From an uncultured Muribaculaceae bacterium (GTDB taxonomy: Bacteria > Bacteroidota > Bacteroidia > Bacteroidales > Muribaculaceae): DNA of 64,000 bases. This document shows positions 1 through 7,482 of the stretch, piece after piece. Where the stretch lies: positions 1 to 64,000 of the forward strand of contig CAJTZS010000018.1 in assembly GCA_910584055.1 (NCBI GenBank), read 5' to 3'. The notes beneath the pieces were generated by a model. It saw nothing but the letters and a program-made list of their open reading frames with translations. It was not told where the DNA came from and did no database searches. Each line of letters starts with the position of its first letter. Within the stretch, counting starts at the first letter, position 1. The translations under genes were made by a program, and so were the position numbers.

Positions 1-33
1 GTCATAGGGGTCAAAATTGTCTGGCTCACAGGG

Positions 34-996
34 TCAACCGAGCCTGGGTTTTCCAATATTGTCGGAAGTCTTTCTAAGCATTAGTCCGCCTGCGTTGTAA
101 AGTTCAATACCTTCGTTTCCTGTGACGCAGATTGTCTTGCTACCTACAATTATCCGGTCGTTTCCGTCATTTATGTCGGATATTCCGCTCTGTGTCCCTT
201 TCGGAGTGTAAAGGTAGAAGGAATCGACGCAGAATTTAGCTTTATGAGCCTTGGCTTCCGAAGCGTTTGCTCCGTCCTGTCCACTCGGGGGTTCGAAGCC
301 CATCATCTCTTTCATTGCCGCGCTGTTGGTGAAACGGGTATAATCAAGGGGCATGTCGAAATCCTCCTCCATCAGTTTGGCGATGTCTCCATAAGTCATG
401 TCGAGGGCCACCCACTTGCCCGGCTGCATGGAACCTACGATTGGAAGAGATGCTTCCATATCATCCGGGTTGGAGCAGAGATTGACCTGTGCCGCCCCGG
501 CGTCTGCACCGTCATTTTTAAGGAAGTGGACTTTCACACGGGAATCGCATAAAACCTGAGAATCCGTCCAGAGGGCAACATGGATGTGGGTGTTCTCATT
601 GATATGGCTGAAATCGCGGGCCGCTCCGTTGTTTTTGATATACATGCCTGCCCACCAGTTGCAGGCCGCTCCGTTGATGTGGAATGACCCGAAAGTGTCA
701 TTGCCGGTGAGGGACGGGGTGCTGTACTCTGATGTCCATGCCACATTGCCTCCCCCTTCGATTGCTGTCGAGGCATCCGTGCCGCAGCGATAGTTGTTGA
801 GAGTGATGCCTTCGGTGTTCTTGATCTGCTGCAGGGCATCTTCACCGAGCACGAATACATCGAAAATGCCATTGCCGTTGCAAGCTTTCAAAGCTTCTTC
901 AACACCGCTGCCTGTTGTTTCGGCAACGTTCTCCGCACCGAAGGCCACTCCGAATGATGCAATTGCCACAGAGAATAATAAAGTAAATTTTCTCAT
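34..996 (-). CDS. Secreted protein of unknown function, upstream partner not clear
   Basis: A 320-residue protein with a clear N-terminal signal peptide (hydrophobic run at about residues 4-20, small residues before GAENVAE). I do not recognise the family. The middle (about 85-275) is rich in aromatic residues and Gly/Asn and reads like a beta-sandwich, as in carbohydrate-binding or cell-surface modules of Bacteroidales; this is inference. The last 45 residues (ISDIND... IELYNAGGLMLRKTSDNIG) look like the start of a type IX secretion C-terminal domain, which usually has the pattern 'yn..G..v...' followed by a GIY strand. That GIY strand is missing because the frame stops at positions 34-36, so the tail seems shortened. 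The gene lies 88 bp downstream of the GH36 gene on the same strand, so co-transcription and a role in glycan handling are plausible. Confidence 0.65.
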   Translation of the reverse strand: MRKFTLLFSVAIASFGVAFGAENVAETTGSGVEEALKACNGNGIFDVFVLGEDALQQIKNTEGITLNNYRCGTDASTAIEGGGNVAWTSEYSTPSLTGNDTFGSFHINGAACNWWAGMYIKNNGAARDFSHINENTHIHVALWTDSQVLCDSRVKVHFLKNDGADAGAAQVNLCSNPDDMEASLPIVGSMQPGKWVALDMTYGDIAKLMEEDFDMPLDYTRFTNSAAMKEMMGFEPPSGQDGANASEAKAHKAKFCVDSFYLYTPKGTQSGISDINDGNDRIIVGSKTICVTGNEGIELYNAGGLMLRKTSDNIGKPRLG

Positions 997-1084
997 AATA
1001 TTTATTTTAGGTTAATAATGAGTGTTATTATGGAATCTTTTACTATTAAGACATCGCTCTGCCGGGAGAGGGTAGTGTTACCGA

Positions 1085-2968
1085 TTAAAAAATTTTTATA
1101 TATCCACTCTGAGGCACGTGGAAGCGACAAAGTCCTTGGGCGGTGGCGGGAGTGGAAACCTGCTTGCCGAAAGTGTCGTATATGCGGATTTTGGAAGGAG
1201 TTGAATGCAGGTCAACGAATATTTCCTCAGTATCTGTGGCGTTTAGAATATAAGTGTTTTTCGGGAGGGAAACCGGAATAATCCTCCTTGCTTCATAAAC
1301 GGCGATAATTCTCTCCTTCCCGCTTTCCGCTTCAATGACCGGATACCCAGATTGCGGGAAATAGGGACGGAATTGAGAATTGAGGAGAGTTTCGCGGTGC
1401 TTTTGGGAGAATTCAATCCAATGTTTCATCATCCTGAGATGTGAATCGGGGAGGGTGTTGAGTCTCATGGAGTATTGTATCACCCCGAAAATTGCCGAGA
1501 GAATATGGTGGGCGGCAGTTTCGGGCGTGTCATCCAGGTCCCATTCGAGCATGTCGGAATGGACGGCGGTGCACCCGGATGTTAAGCGGAGCGAGGCAAT
1601 GCGTTGACGGTTACCTCTGGCATCGAGGGGGCAATCTGCTGCTCTGAGCATGTTGCCATATTGCCTGATTGCAGGCCCAATGTATCTCTGTCTGAATTCA
1701 ATGAGGATTTCCGGATTTATCCTTTCCAGACGTTTCCTGATCTGAGTCAAGAGAGTATCGACACTTTCAGGCAATGATTTTATGTCGCGGCCAGAGTAAT
1801 CCTGCTCAATCGCGGGGTCTTTGCCTTGTATTTTGAATTCATCGATGAAATCAAGTTTAAAGCCGTCGATATCCCATTCCCTTAGGGCATCTTCATATAT
1901 AGAGCATAGGAATTCCCTTACCTCCGGGAAACGGGGGTCGAGCACATTCCTGTCTTTCCTGTCGGTCAGATACATATTTTTGAACCGTTCATGGTTCTTG
2001 CTCCGGATTCCGACAAATGGCACAGAATACCATACCATGTATTTGAGACCGAGTGCATGCACTTTGCGCACATGCTCTGCCATATCCGGGATTTTTTCGG
2101 CACATACTTCCCAATCTCCGCAATATGCATATCCTCTGTTGCTGTCACCTGTCTGCCAGCCGTCGTCAAGTATAATGGTTTTCATTCCGGCTTCTGCCGC
2201 CAGTGCGCATTCCTTTTCAATTTCTTTGGCGTTGACCTGTTGGTGGAATTGATACCATGTAGAGTAGAGCGGATCAAATACGGAATCGGGTGTCCTGGCG
2301 GGGACTATGCCGCATCGGTCGGATATCCACTTCACGGCATCACTTATTGCATCGCCATAAAAACGGTTTTCGCAATCAAACCGGATTTCGGTGCAGTAAT
2401 TGGTCATTGGTGCCTCCGGGGTTGAGAAAAACGAAATCTTCCCTTCAATGTGTGCGTCATCCTCCACCGCTCCGGCAACGGCTTCGATGTTGCGGAAAGG
2501 TTCTGATACGGCGAATGTCAAGCGGTTTGTATTGTTGTTATCAAGAAATGTATATACGGGAATTCCGGAGGCAATGTCGCTATGATATTTTTTTAGCCAG
2601 GATGGCAACAATGCGCATCTGCCGTCGTCATTGGCATGCCATATGTATCTGATGTCTCCGACCGGTCTTGAAAAACTGATGTCGAAAACGGGAGGTGGCG
2701 TGGGTAAATCGTGCGACAGCTCGATCTTGATTGATTCAAAGCCTTCGGAACATTGGCATGAAATTTTGAAATCCCATCCGTCCGGAACCGGGCAGTGGAG
2801 CGTAACATTCCCCACGGAGCGCAGGTTTATGCTCTCTGTCATTGCCGCTGTCGGAAATGACAAATCGGTGATTACACAGAAACATATGAAAATTTTAATA
2901 AAAGTGACACACCGATGTGCATCCCTCAAATTGAATTCGAAGAGGTTCAGGACCCGACCGATTGCCAT
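1085..2968 (-). CDS. Glycoside hydrolase family 36 alpha-galactosidase (melibiase-like)
   Basis: A 627-residue protein that should release terminal alpha-linked galactose from oligosaccharides such as melibiose or raffinose-type sugars. The central part is a TIM barrel of the melibiase type: ILDDGWQ lies near residue 270, and the motif DGFKLDF near residue 365 carries the expected catalytic nucleophile Asp. The later segment RAADCPLDARGNRQ is where the family places its acid/base Asp. A hydrophobic stretch at residues 20-42 after a long N-terminal region suggests export; a start later than the first Met is possible, so the 5' end is not certain. The N-terminal ~220 residues form the usual beta-sandwich, and the C-terminus is a small beta-domain. 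The gene is followed at 88 bp by a secreted protein on the same strand. Substrate specificity cannot be read from sequence alone. Confidence 0.85.
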   Translation of the reverse strand: MAIGRVLNLFEFNLRDAHRCVTFIKIFICFCVITDLSFPTAAMTESINLRSVGNVTLHCPVPDGWDFKISCQCSEGFESIKIELSHDLPTPPPVFDISFSRPVGDIRYIWHANDDGRCALLPSWLKKYHSDIASGIPVYTFLDNNNTNRLTFAVSEPFRNIEAVAGAVEDDAHIEGKISFFSTPEAPMTNYCTEIRFDCENRFYGDAISDAVKWISDRCGIVPARTPDSVFDPLYSTWYQFHQQVNAKEIEKECALAAEAGMKTIILDDGWQTGDSNRGYAYCGDWEVCAEKIPDMAEHVRKVHALGLKYMVWYSVPFVGIRSKNHERFKNMYLTDRKDRNVLDPRFPEVREFLCSIYEDALREWDIDGFKLDFIDEFKIQGKDPAIEQDYSGRDIKSLPESVDTLLTQIRKRLERINPEILIEFRQRYIGPAIRQYGNMLRAADCPLDARGNRQRIASLRLTSGCTAVHSDMLEWDLDDTPETAAHHILSAIFGVIQYSMRLNTLPDSHLRMMKHWIEFSQKHRETLLNSQFRPYFPQSGYPVIEAESGKERIIAVYEARRIIPVSLPKNTYILNATDTEEIFVDLHSTPSKIRIYDTFGKQVSTPATAQGLCRFHVPQSGYIKIF

Positions 2969-3082
2969 AATTTTTAATGCGTTTGAAAAAATAAATAATT
3001 CTATTTATTAGACAAGCGCAATGAGGGGGCGGGTAGTGTATACATCATGAAAGATGTTGCTCCTAAACAAGCTCTTATCAAA

Positions 3083-4573
3083 TTATTGTATTATTGTCCT
3101 GTCAATGATTTGGAGTTTGGCCTGCGAGGGTTCTTCGTAGGCGTTACAGGCAGCGAGATAGTTTTTTAGTTCGGTAAAGTCTGTGCCATAGAGATTGTCG
3201 CTGAACTGGTGAAGTTTGGTCATTACGTTGATATATGCCATCGGATCTTTGTGGCGGGTAAGTTTGCGTAACGTTAATATGTAATCTTCACGGAACACAG
3301 TCGGCACGATTATTCTTGACTGATCGGCACGGACAAACTCGGCATTCATCATCACGCGGGCTATCCTTCCGTTGCCATCGTTAAACGGATGCACCTCGCT
3401 AATCATGAACATCATAAATATGGCACGAGCAAAAGGATCGGTCAGAGCCGAATAATATTTAAAGCCTTGCGAAAGTGTCCCCTTTACCAATTGATAGTCC
3501 ACAAATTCGGTCTGACCTGCACGGTTGTTTCTCATTTTGAAAACACCGGGATTCATGTGCGGTCGCCCTTCCAACAATATGTTATGGCGATGGCTTAATA
3601 TTGCGAACAGTTCTTCGGGAGAAGTGGGAACACGCATCATCTCGGCACGGTTAGACAGTATCTTGAATGTGCCAAGAATATCATGCGAGTCCTCATCACG
3701 CCTCGGCATAGGTATTCCTGAGTCAACGATTTCTTTCGCTTCCTCAATATCAAACTCCGTACCTTCTATATAGTTGGAAAAATAGCTCTCAAAGAATGAA
3801 AATAATCGGAAAGAGTCCTCATCGGTATTGCGGTTATTTCGTATTACAAAGTAACGGTCTTTTATTGTGTCAAATAAAATTTCAAATAGTTCAACACGGT
3901 TTGCGTCAAACGGATTCCCGGCTGCACGGGCTTTTGCCGAATCTGTGGACAATACGTTGGCATCGTGGGTGGACAGCAAAGCGGATATGATGTTGTTGAT
4001 TTTGGAAAATTCATCGGCCATGCCTAAGTCGTTGGCTACTTCTCGCAACTTATCGCGGTACTGATTCAACCGTTCTTCGCCTCCTGTCAGCAATAGTTGT
4101 TCCAACTTTTTCTCAATTACTGCAATAGGCAACACTCTCGATTCATCTCCTGATTTCCGAGACAACTGCATATTTTCAAGCATATAACGGTGTTCTCCCG
4201 ATATGTGGATACCCATGAAGGGGATGTCATTTGCCGTTGCTTTCGGGCCTTTGACGAAATTTAGTATGATACCCGGCAAATCTGAGATACGACGGGTCGT
4301 AGAATTTGTCAGGAAAAAATCGCCGGTAGAAGTCGGGCGCATCTCCTTTGCACTACGATGACTGATAATGGCGTTTGGATACCGGTACGCCAAAATCTCG
4401 ATAAGGTTGCGCCGTACTATATTTTCAAGGCTGTCAATCAAGTTGGTCGTGTATATACGGGGAGCCAGCTTGCGCAACTCTCCGTCTTTCTCCTTTTTAG
4501 AAAGCACACGGGAAATATTCGGGTTAGACGAACCGAATATAATCTCTTTTTGGGTGTCAACTTTAACTGCCAT
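3083..4573 (-). CDS. Class II Fic (AMP-transferase) protein with AbiEi-like N-terminal domain
   Basis: The protein has the full Fic core motif HPFNDGNGRIAR at about residues 395-406, so it should transfer AMP (or another nucleotide moiety) to a target hydroxyl. About 130 residues upstream is SNYIEG, a perfect match to the [S/T]xxxE[G/N] inhibitory helix, placed N-terminal to the core as in class II Fic proteins; activity is then expected to be self-inhibited by the Glu. The first ~170 residues (KLAPRIYTTNLID, ISHRSA, LENMQLSR) resemble the winged-helix/AbiEi antitoxin-like domain found fused to some Fic proteins. I chose the Met at 4573 (MAVKVDTQ) because a Bacteroides -7 element at 4599-4606 puts the likely transcription start near 4590, after the more upstream Met at 4609. 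No separate antitoxin gene is visible next to it. The target is unknown. Confidence 0.85.
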   Translation of the reverse strand: MAVKVDTQKEIIFGSSNPNISRVLSKKEKDGELRKLAPRIYTTNLIDSLENIVRRNLIEILAYRYPNAIISHRSAKEMRPTSTGDFFLTNSTTRRISDLPGIILNFVKGPKATANDIPFMGIHISGEHRYMLENMQLSRKSGDESRVLPIAVIEKKLEQLLLTGGEERLNQYRDKLREVANDLGMADEFSKINNIISALLSTHDANVLSTDSAKARAAGNPFDANRVELFEILFDTIKDRYFVIRNNRNTDEDSFRLFSFFESYFSNYIEGTEFDIEEAKEIVDSGIPMPRRDEDSHDILGTFKILSNRAEMMRVPTSPEELFAILSHRHNILLEGRPHMNPGVFKMRNNRAGQTEFVDYQLVKGTLSQGFKYYSALTDPFARAIFMMFMISEVHPFNDGNGRIARVMMNAEFVRADQSRIIVPTVFREDYILTLRKLTRHKDPMAYINVMTKLHQFSDNLYGTDFTELKNYLAACNAYEEPSQAKLQIIDRTIIQ

Positions 4574-4598
4574 ACAAAAAATCACGATTAAGAGAATA

Positions 4599-4606
4599 CA
4601 AAGGTA
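4599..4606 (-). promoter_or_regulatory. Probable -7 element of the fic promoter
   Basis: On the minus strand this reads TACCTTTG, a match to the Bacteroidetes -7 consensus TAnnTTTG, about 25 bases before the chosen Fic start codon. No good -33 TTTG is found 19-21 bases upstream, so the promoter is incomplete by consensus. Confidence 0.45.
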
Positions 4607-4680
4607 CAAATTTTTGCGATTATAACCTCGTATTTTACAAAAAACTGCGATTACGAAGGCTTAAAATTTGGAATCTTCAT

Positions 4681-4706
4681 TAAAATTGGGAATTATCCCG
4701 ATTTTG
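4681..4706 (-). terminator. Probable terminator after the 185-residue membrane protein gene
   Basis: On the minus strand AAAATCGGG and CCCAATTTT form a short hairpin around a 6-base loop, ending in a T-rich stretch. It begins 14 bases after the stop codon of the gene at 4720-5277. Confidence 0.5.
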
Positions 4707-4719
4707 TTCAATAAAAACT

Positions 4720-5277
4720 CTAATAGTCCCGGATTATGGTGATGCCGAAGAGGCCGGTCCGGGTGGTGACCGGGATGGCGGAGCCATGGCGGGTACGGTT
4801 GTAGCGATCACGTGGAACGTTGATGTCTTTCTCCCTGCCGTCTTCAAACCTTAGCCTGAAATAATACACGTAGTAGGGGCTTCCTTGGGTGTATACACGG
4901 CGGGAAACGCGTTTTTGATGATGACGGGTTTTGGTGTATTTGCTCTCTACAGTGACTTGTTGTGTCTCGGAGGTATCCTTGTCTGAGAAACAGAAGTTGA
5001 GGCCGTAAATGGCGACGAGGAATATCCCGCAGGAAAAGACGACGTGGCATATGTAATTCAGGAGGAATGATCCCGAATCGGTGAGCTTCCGCCATGATTT
5101 CCATATGGCAATCCCGGAAATAGCGGCAAAACAGACTGCGACAAGCAAGGGTATCCACCATGAAATCAGTGTCCTTTCATGGAGATAAATGGCTGCTCCA
5201 TAGGCGCTGATCATCATTAATATGAGGAATCCGCCTGCAATTCCCCTCACTATATTTCTGCCTGAAAGTTTGCTCAT
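4720..5277 (-). CDS. Small membrane protein of unknown function
   Basis: A 185-residue protein I do not recognise. Three hydrophobic segments are visible at about residues 9-31, 38-60 and 73-95, so the N-terminal half should sit in the inner membrane. The C-terminal ~80 residues are soluble, basic in their first part (KTRHHQKRVSRR) and then rich in beta-strand-type sequence (YYVYYFRLRFEDGREKDI). The soluble part resembles the domain of DUF3592-type membrane proteins, but only in general style. It is a single-gene unit between the Fic gene and a pair of REP-like palindromes, with its own probable terminator. The start at 5277 is the only reasonable Met before the first membrane segment. Confidence 0.7.
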   Translation of the reverse strand: MSKLSGRNIVRGIAGGFLILMMISAYGAAIYLHERTLISWWIPLLVAVCFAAISGIAIWKSWRKLTDSGSFLLNYICHVVFSCGIFLVAIYGLNFCFSDKDTSETQQVTVESKYTKTRHHQKRVSRRVYTQGSPYYVYYFRLRFEDGREKDINVPRDRYNRTRHGSAIPVTTRTGLFGITIIRDY

Positions 5278-5332
5278 GTTTCTAACTTGTTTTAAATTTG
5301 CACTCCCTTACTGGTGTTGCATCATACTCAAA

Positions 5333-5414
5333 TGTAGGGATGCTCCCCGGAGCATCCGATGGAGAATAACTGATTGTCTGGCTGTTGAAGGATGCACCAT
5401 GGTGCATCCCTACA
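5333..5414. repeat. Inverted pair of REP-like palindromes
   Basis: Two related imperfect palindromes face each other. Copy 1 (5333-5357) reads TGTAGGGATGC then TCCCCGGAGCATCC. Copy 2 (5390-5414), read on the opposite strand, is TGTAGGGATGC then ACCATGGTGCATCC. Both share the leading TGTAGGGATGC, and only the palindrome centres differ (CCGG or ATGG). A third copy identical to copy 2 lies at 44612-44636. A palindrome with a short non-palindromic foot, in inverted pairs within intergenic DNA, is the layout of REP/BIME elements, which are associated with RAYT transposases. No RAYT gene is in the window. Confidence 0.7.
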
Positions 5415-5494
5415 TTCTTAGGCTCAATTGATTGGGTTCTGCAGCATCCACAAGAAGTTTTGTTTCCTAACCAAAATTATAAATTTTTTTTGTG

Positions 5495-6295
5495 ATGAGA
5501 AAATTGACAGTAAAATTGATCTTTGCGTTATTTATGTTATGTTGCACCATGCCGGTGTCGGCACAGTTTAATCTTAAAAAGGCTGTAAGCGCGGGTGCGA
5601 AGGCTGTTCAGGCAGCTACCCTGACGGACGCGCAAATGGCGAGCTATGTAAAGGAGTCGGTAGACTGGATGGACAAGAACAATCCCGTGCTTCCTGAAGA
5701 CAATCCTTACACTCAGCGTCTACGCAAGCTCACGGAGGGGATCACTGACGCAGACGGGATACCTTTGAATTTCAAGGTGTATCATGTGATTGATGTGAAT
5801 GCTTTTGCTTGTCCGGATGGAAGTGTGCGTGTATTTTCTTCTCTGATGGATATCATGAATGACGACGAACTTATGGGCATTATAGGTCATGAAATCGGAC
5901 ATGTCATGAAACATCATTCGAAAAACGCTTTCCGTCAGCAGTTGCTCACCGGTGCCTTAAAAGATGCTGCCGGTGCTGCCAGCAGTAAGGTGGCTGTCCT
6001 TACTGATTCACAGCTCGGTGCATTGGGTGAATCTTTGATAGGTGCGAAATTCTCTCAGAAGCAGGAGAAAGAGGCCGACAACTGCGGCTACGACTTCCTT
6101 GTGTCAAAAGGAAGGAATCCGTGGGGAATGGTGATGGCATTCGAGAAATTCCAGAAAATGGAACAGGACGGCGGCACCAAGATGAGCTACATGGACAAGA
6201 TGTTCTCTTCGCATCCTGAAACGGAGGCCCGCATCAAGGCGATGTCCAAACGCTGCCAGAAGGACGGCTATACACGCCCTGCCGAATCTAAATAA
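5495..6295 (+). CDS. M48-family zinc metalloprotease, LoiP/YggG-like, exported
   Basis: A 266-residue secreted protease. The signal peptide ends at PVSAQ near residue 24. The zinc motif HEIGH lies at about 132-136, and a downstream Glu in EKEADNCGYDF (near residue 193) is placed as the third metal ligand. The ending FSSHPETEARI is typical of M48 proteins of the YggG/LoiP group, which cleave misfolded envelope proteins. The chosen start is the ATG at 5495; the GTG at 5492 is in frame directly before it but less likely. The gene is monocistronic and convergent with tpx, with a shared bidirectional terminator between them. The Cys residues in the signal segment (MLCC) do not form a clear lipobox, so whether it is a lipoprotein is uncertain. 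Confidence 0.88.
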   Translation: MRKLTVKLIFALFMLCCTMPVSAQFNLKKAVSAGAKAVQAATLTDAQMASYVKESVDWMDKNNPVLPEDNPYTQRLRKLTEGITDADGIPLNFKVYHVIDVNAFACPDGSVRVFSSLMDIMNDDELMGIIGHEIGHVMKHHSKNAFRQQLLTGALKDAAGAASSKVAVLTDSQLGALGESLIGAKFSQKQEKEADNCGYDFLVSKGRNPWGMVMAFEKFQKMEQDGGTKMSYMDKMFSSHPETEARIKAMSKRCQKDGYTRPAESK

Positions 6296-6319
6296 TTGCT
6301 TTTATAGTTTATAGTTTAA

Positions 6320-6357
6320 CGGATCTGTGAGTTTGCAATCTCAAACTCACAGACCCG
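6320..6357. terminator. Bidirectional terminator between the M48 gene and tpx
   Basis: A 16-bp stem with one mismatch (CGGATCTGTGAGTTTG against its complement at 6342-6357) around a 6-base loop. T-rich sequence follows on the plus strand and A-rich sequence precedes it, so it can serve both convergent genes. Confidence 0.85.
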
Positions 6358-6385
6358 TTTATATTTTATGGATAATTCTTTCGCG

Positions 6386-6883
6386 TTACTTCAGCAGATT
6401 GAGGGCGAAATCATAGTCGGGTTCCTCGGTGATTTCCTTGCATAATGAGGTTCCCATGATTTTACCGTTTTCATCTATGATGATCAATGCGCGGGCATAG
6501 AGACCCTGAAGGGGCCCGTCTGCCATCTCCACTCCGTATTCTTTGCCGAAATCAGAACGGAAACCGGAGGCGGTGAATACGTTCTCAATCCCGTTGATCG
6601 AGCAGAACCTTGCAGCGGCAAAAGGCAAGTCTTCAGATACGCACAGCACCACGGTGTTTTCAAGTTCGGAAGCCTCTTTGTTGAAGCGTCGTACCGAAGC
6701 AGCACATACATCAGTGTCCAGACTCGGAAAAATGTTTAATACCACGCGTTTTCCGCGCAAGTCTTCGAGTGAGATGTTATTGAGATCTTTGCCAACGAGA
6801 GTGAAAGCTTTTGCGTCGCTTCCCTTTACCGGTAGTTCTCCGTATAGTTTCACGGGAGTGCCCTTAAAATTTGTATTTTCCAT
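6386..6883 (-). CDS. tpx: Thiol peroxidase Tpx
   Basis: A 165-residue atypical 2-Cys peroxiredoxin that reduces hydrogen peroxide and alkyl hydroperoxides using thioredoxin. The peroxidatic Cys is C60 in PSLDTDVCAAS and the resolving Cys is C94 in RFCSINGIENV; these match the positions known for the Tpx family (C61 and C95 in Escherichia coli). Length and the N-terminal GTPVKLYGELPVKG are also typical. It stands alone and converges on the M48 protease gene. No signal peptide is present, so it acts in the cytoplasm. The upstream DNA holds a near-miss -7 element only, so its promoter is not called. Confidence 0.95.
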   Translation of the reverse strand: MENTNFKGTPVKLYGELPVKGSDAKAFTLVGKDLNNISLEDLRGKRVVLNIFPSLDTDVCAASVRRFNKEASELENTVVLCVSEDLPFAAARFCSINGIENVFTASGFRSDFGKEYGVEMADGPLQGLYARALIIIDENGKIMGTSLCKEITEEPDYDFALNLLK

Positions 6884-6945
6884 ATTTTATTTCAAAATTT
6901 ATTCCATTACTGATAACAATGAATATAGTCTGTAGGTTTACTCCT

Positions 6946-7045
6946 CAAATTCCCGTTTATCGCACTGACCGAATCCTCATGCCGTTGCCCTCTTCAAGGG
7001 CTGACGCGAAAGTTTGGTTTAATCAGTGCGATAAATGGGAATTTG
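6946..7045. repeat. 100-bp palindromic element with long terminal inverted repeats
   Basis: CAAATTCCCGTTTATCGCAC at 6946 and onward is repeated in reverse complement up to 7045; the arms are 23 bases long and agree at 22. The outer sequence AAATTCCC[A/G]TTTATC is also found at both ends of the larger element at 22841-23169, so these look like members of one family. No protein is encoded inside. It sits between tpx and the promoter at 7066. Confidence 0.6.
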
Positions 7046-7065
7046 GTTTTGGGAAGTGGAAATTA

Positions 7066-7097
7066 TTTGGATATTTGAACCGGAAGTATTAATTTTG
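7066..7097 (+). promoter_or_regulatory. Consensus Bacteroidetes promoter for the structured RNA/leader
   Basis: TTTG (7066-7069), a 20-base spacer and TAATTTTG (7090-7097) match the TTTG-N19-21-TAnnTTTG consensus exactly. Transcription should begin near 7103. Confidence 0.7.
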
Positions 7098-7102
7098 CGG
7101 TG

Positions 7103-7446
7103 CAAGCAGAGAAAGACTCTGTGGGAGATTACATCACGGAGACCTTGTGACTATTCATTTTCAGAACATAGAGTACATACGCGAAAAGTGTAAAGAATGT
7201 TGTATATAGGGAGTATATATAATAGGAATTAGAGTGGTCATAGGGTCAGAGCGATTCGGCAGGAAAGTTCTGCTGAAAGTGGTGGGACGGCTCTTCTCCC
7301 ATATTTAAAGACATATTTGCGTCCCGTCTGCAAGAATTGATTCCGATTGTTGATTAATTGTCGGAAGGATGATTCTGCAGACCAACATACGGACAATATA
7401 GAGGCGTTCAAGCGGAACATTCATTCGCTTGAACGTCTCTTTATTT
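7103..7446 (+). ncRNA. Candidate structured RNA or attenuating leader upstream of the BspA operon
   Basis: This stretch has a consensus promoter in front, a rho-independent terminator at its end and no convincing ORF. Several helices can be drawn: CAGAG/CTCTG at the 5' end, GCAGGA/TCTGC near 7260, GGGACG/CGTCCC around 7290-7325, and a long hairpin at 7326-7382 closed by a perfect GTCTGCA/TGCAGAC stem with GAAT/ATTC and TTCCGAT/GTCGGAA inside. The terminator helix follows at 7401-7439. About 37 bases later the first BspA-like gene begins, and I see no separate promoter in that gap. So the RNA may be an independent small RNA (about 340 nt) or a leader whose terminator controls read-through into the operon. 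It is not recognisably RNase P, tmRNA or SRP RNA; a 6S-type RNA cannot be excluded by eye. Confidence 0.5.
7401..7446 (+). terminator. Terminator or attenuator ahead of the first BspA-like gene
   Basis: GAGGCGTTCAAGCG (7401-7414) pairs with CGCTTGAACGTCTC (7426-7439) with a single G-U pair, followed by TTTATTTTA. It terminates plus-strand transcription 37 bases before the ATG at 7483. Confidence 0.75.
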
Positions 7447-7482
7447 TATGTGCAAACGACTCAATACAATAACAGTGACATT

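Noticed and set aside
7238..7420. A 60-residue minus-strand frame within the candidate leader RNA
   Set aside because: It runs across the hairpins of the RNA and has no family resemblance; the paired structure explains the region better.
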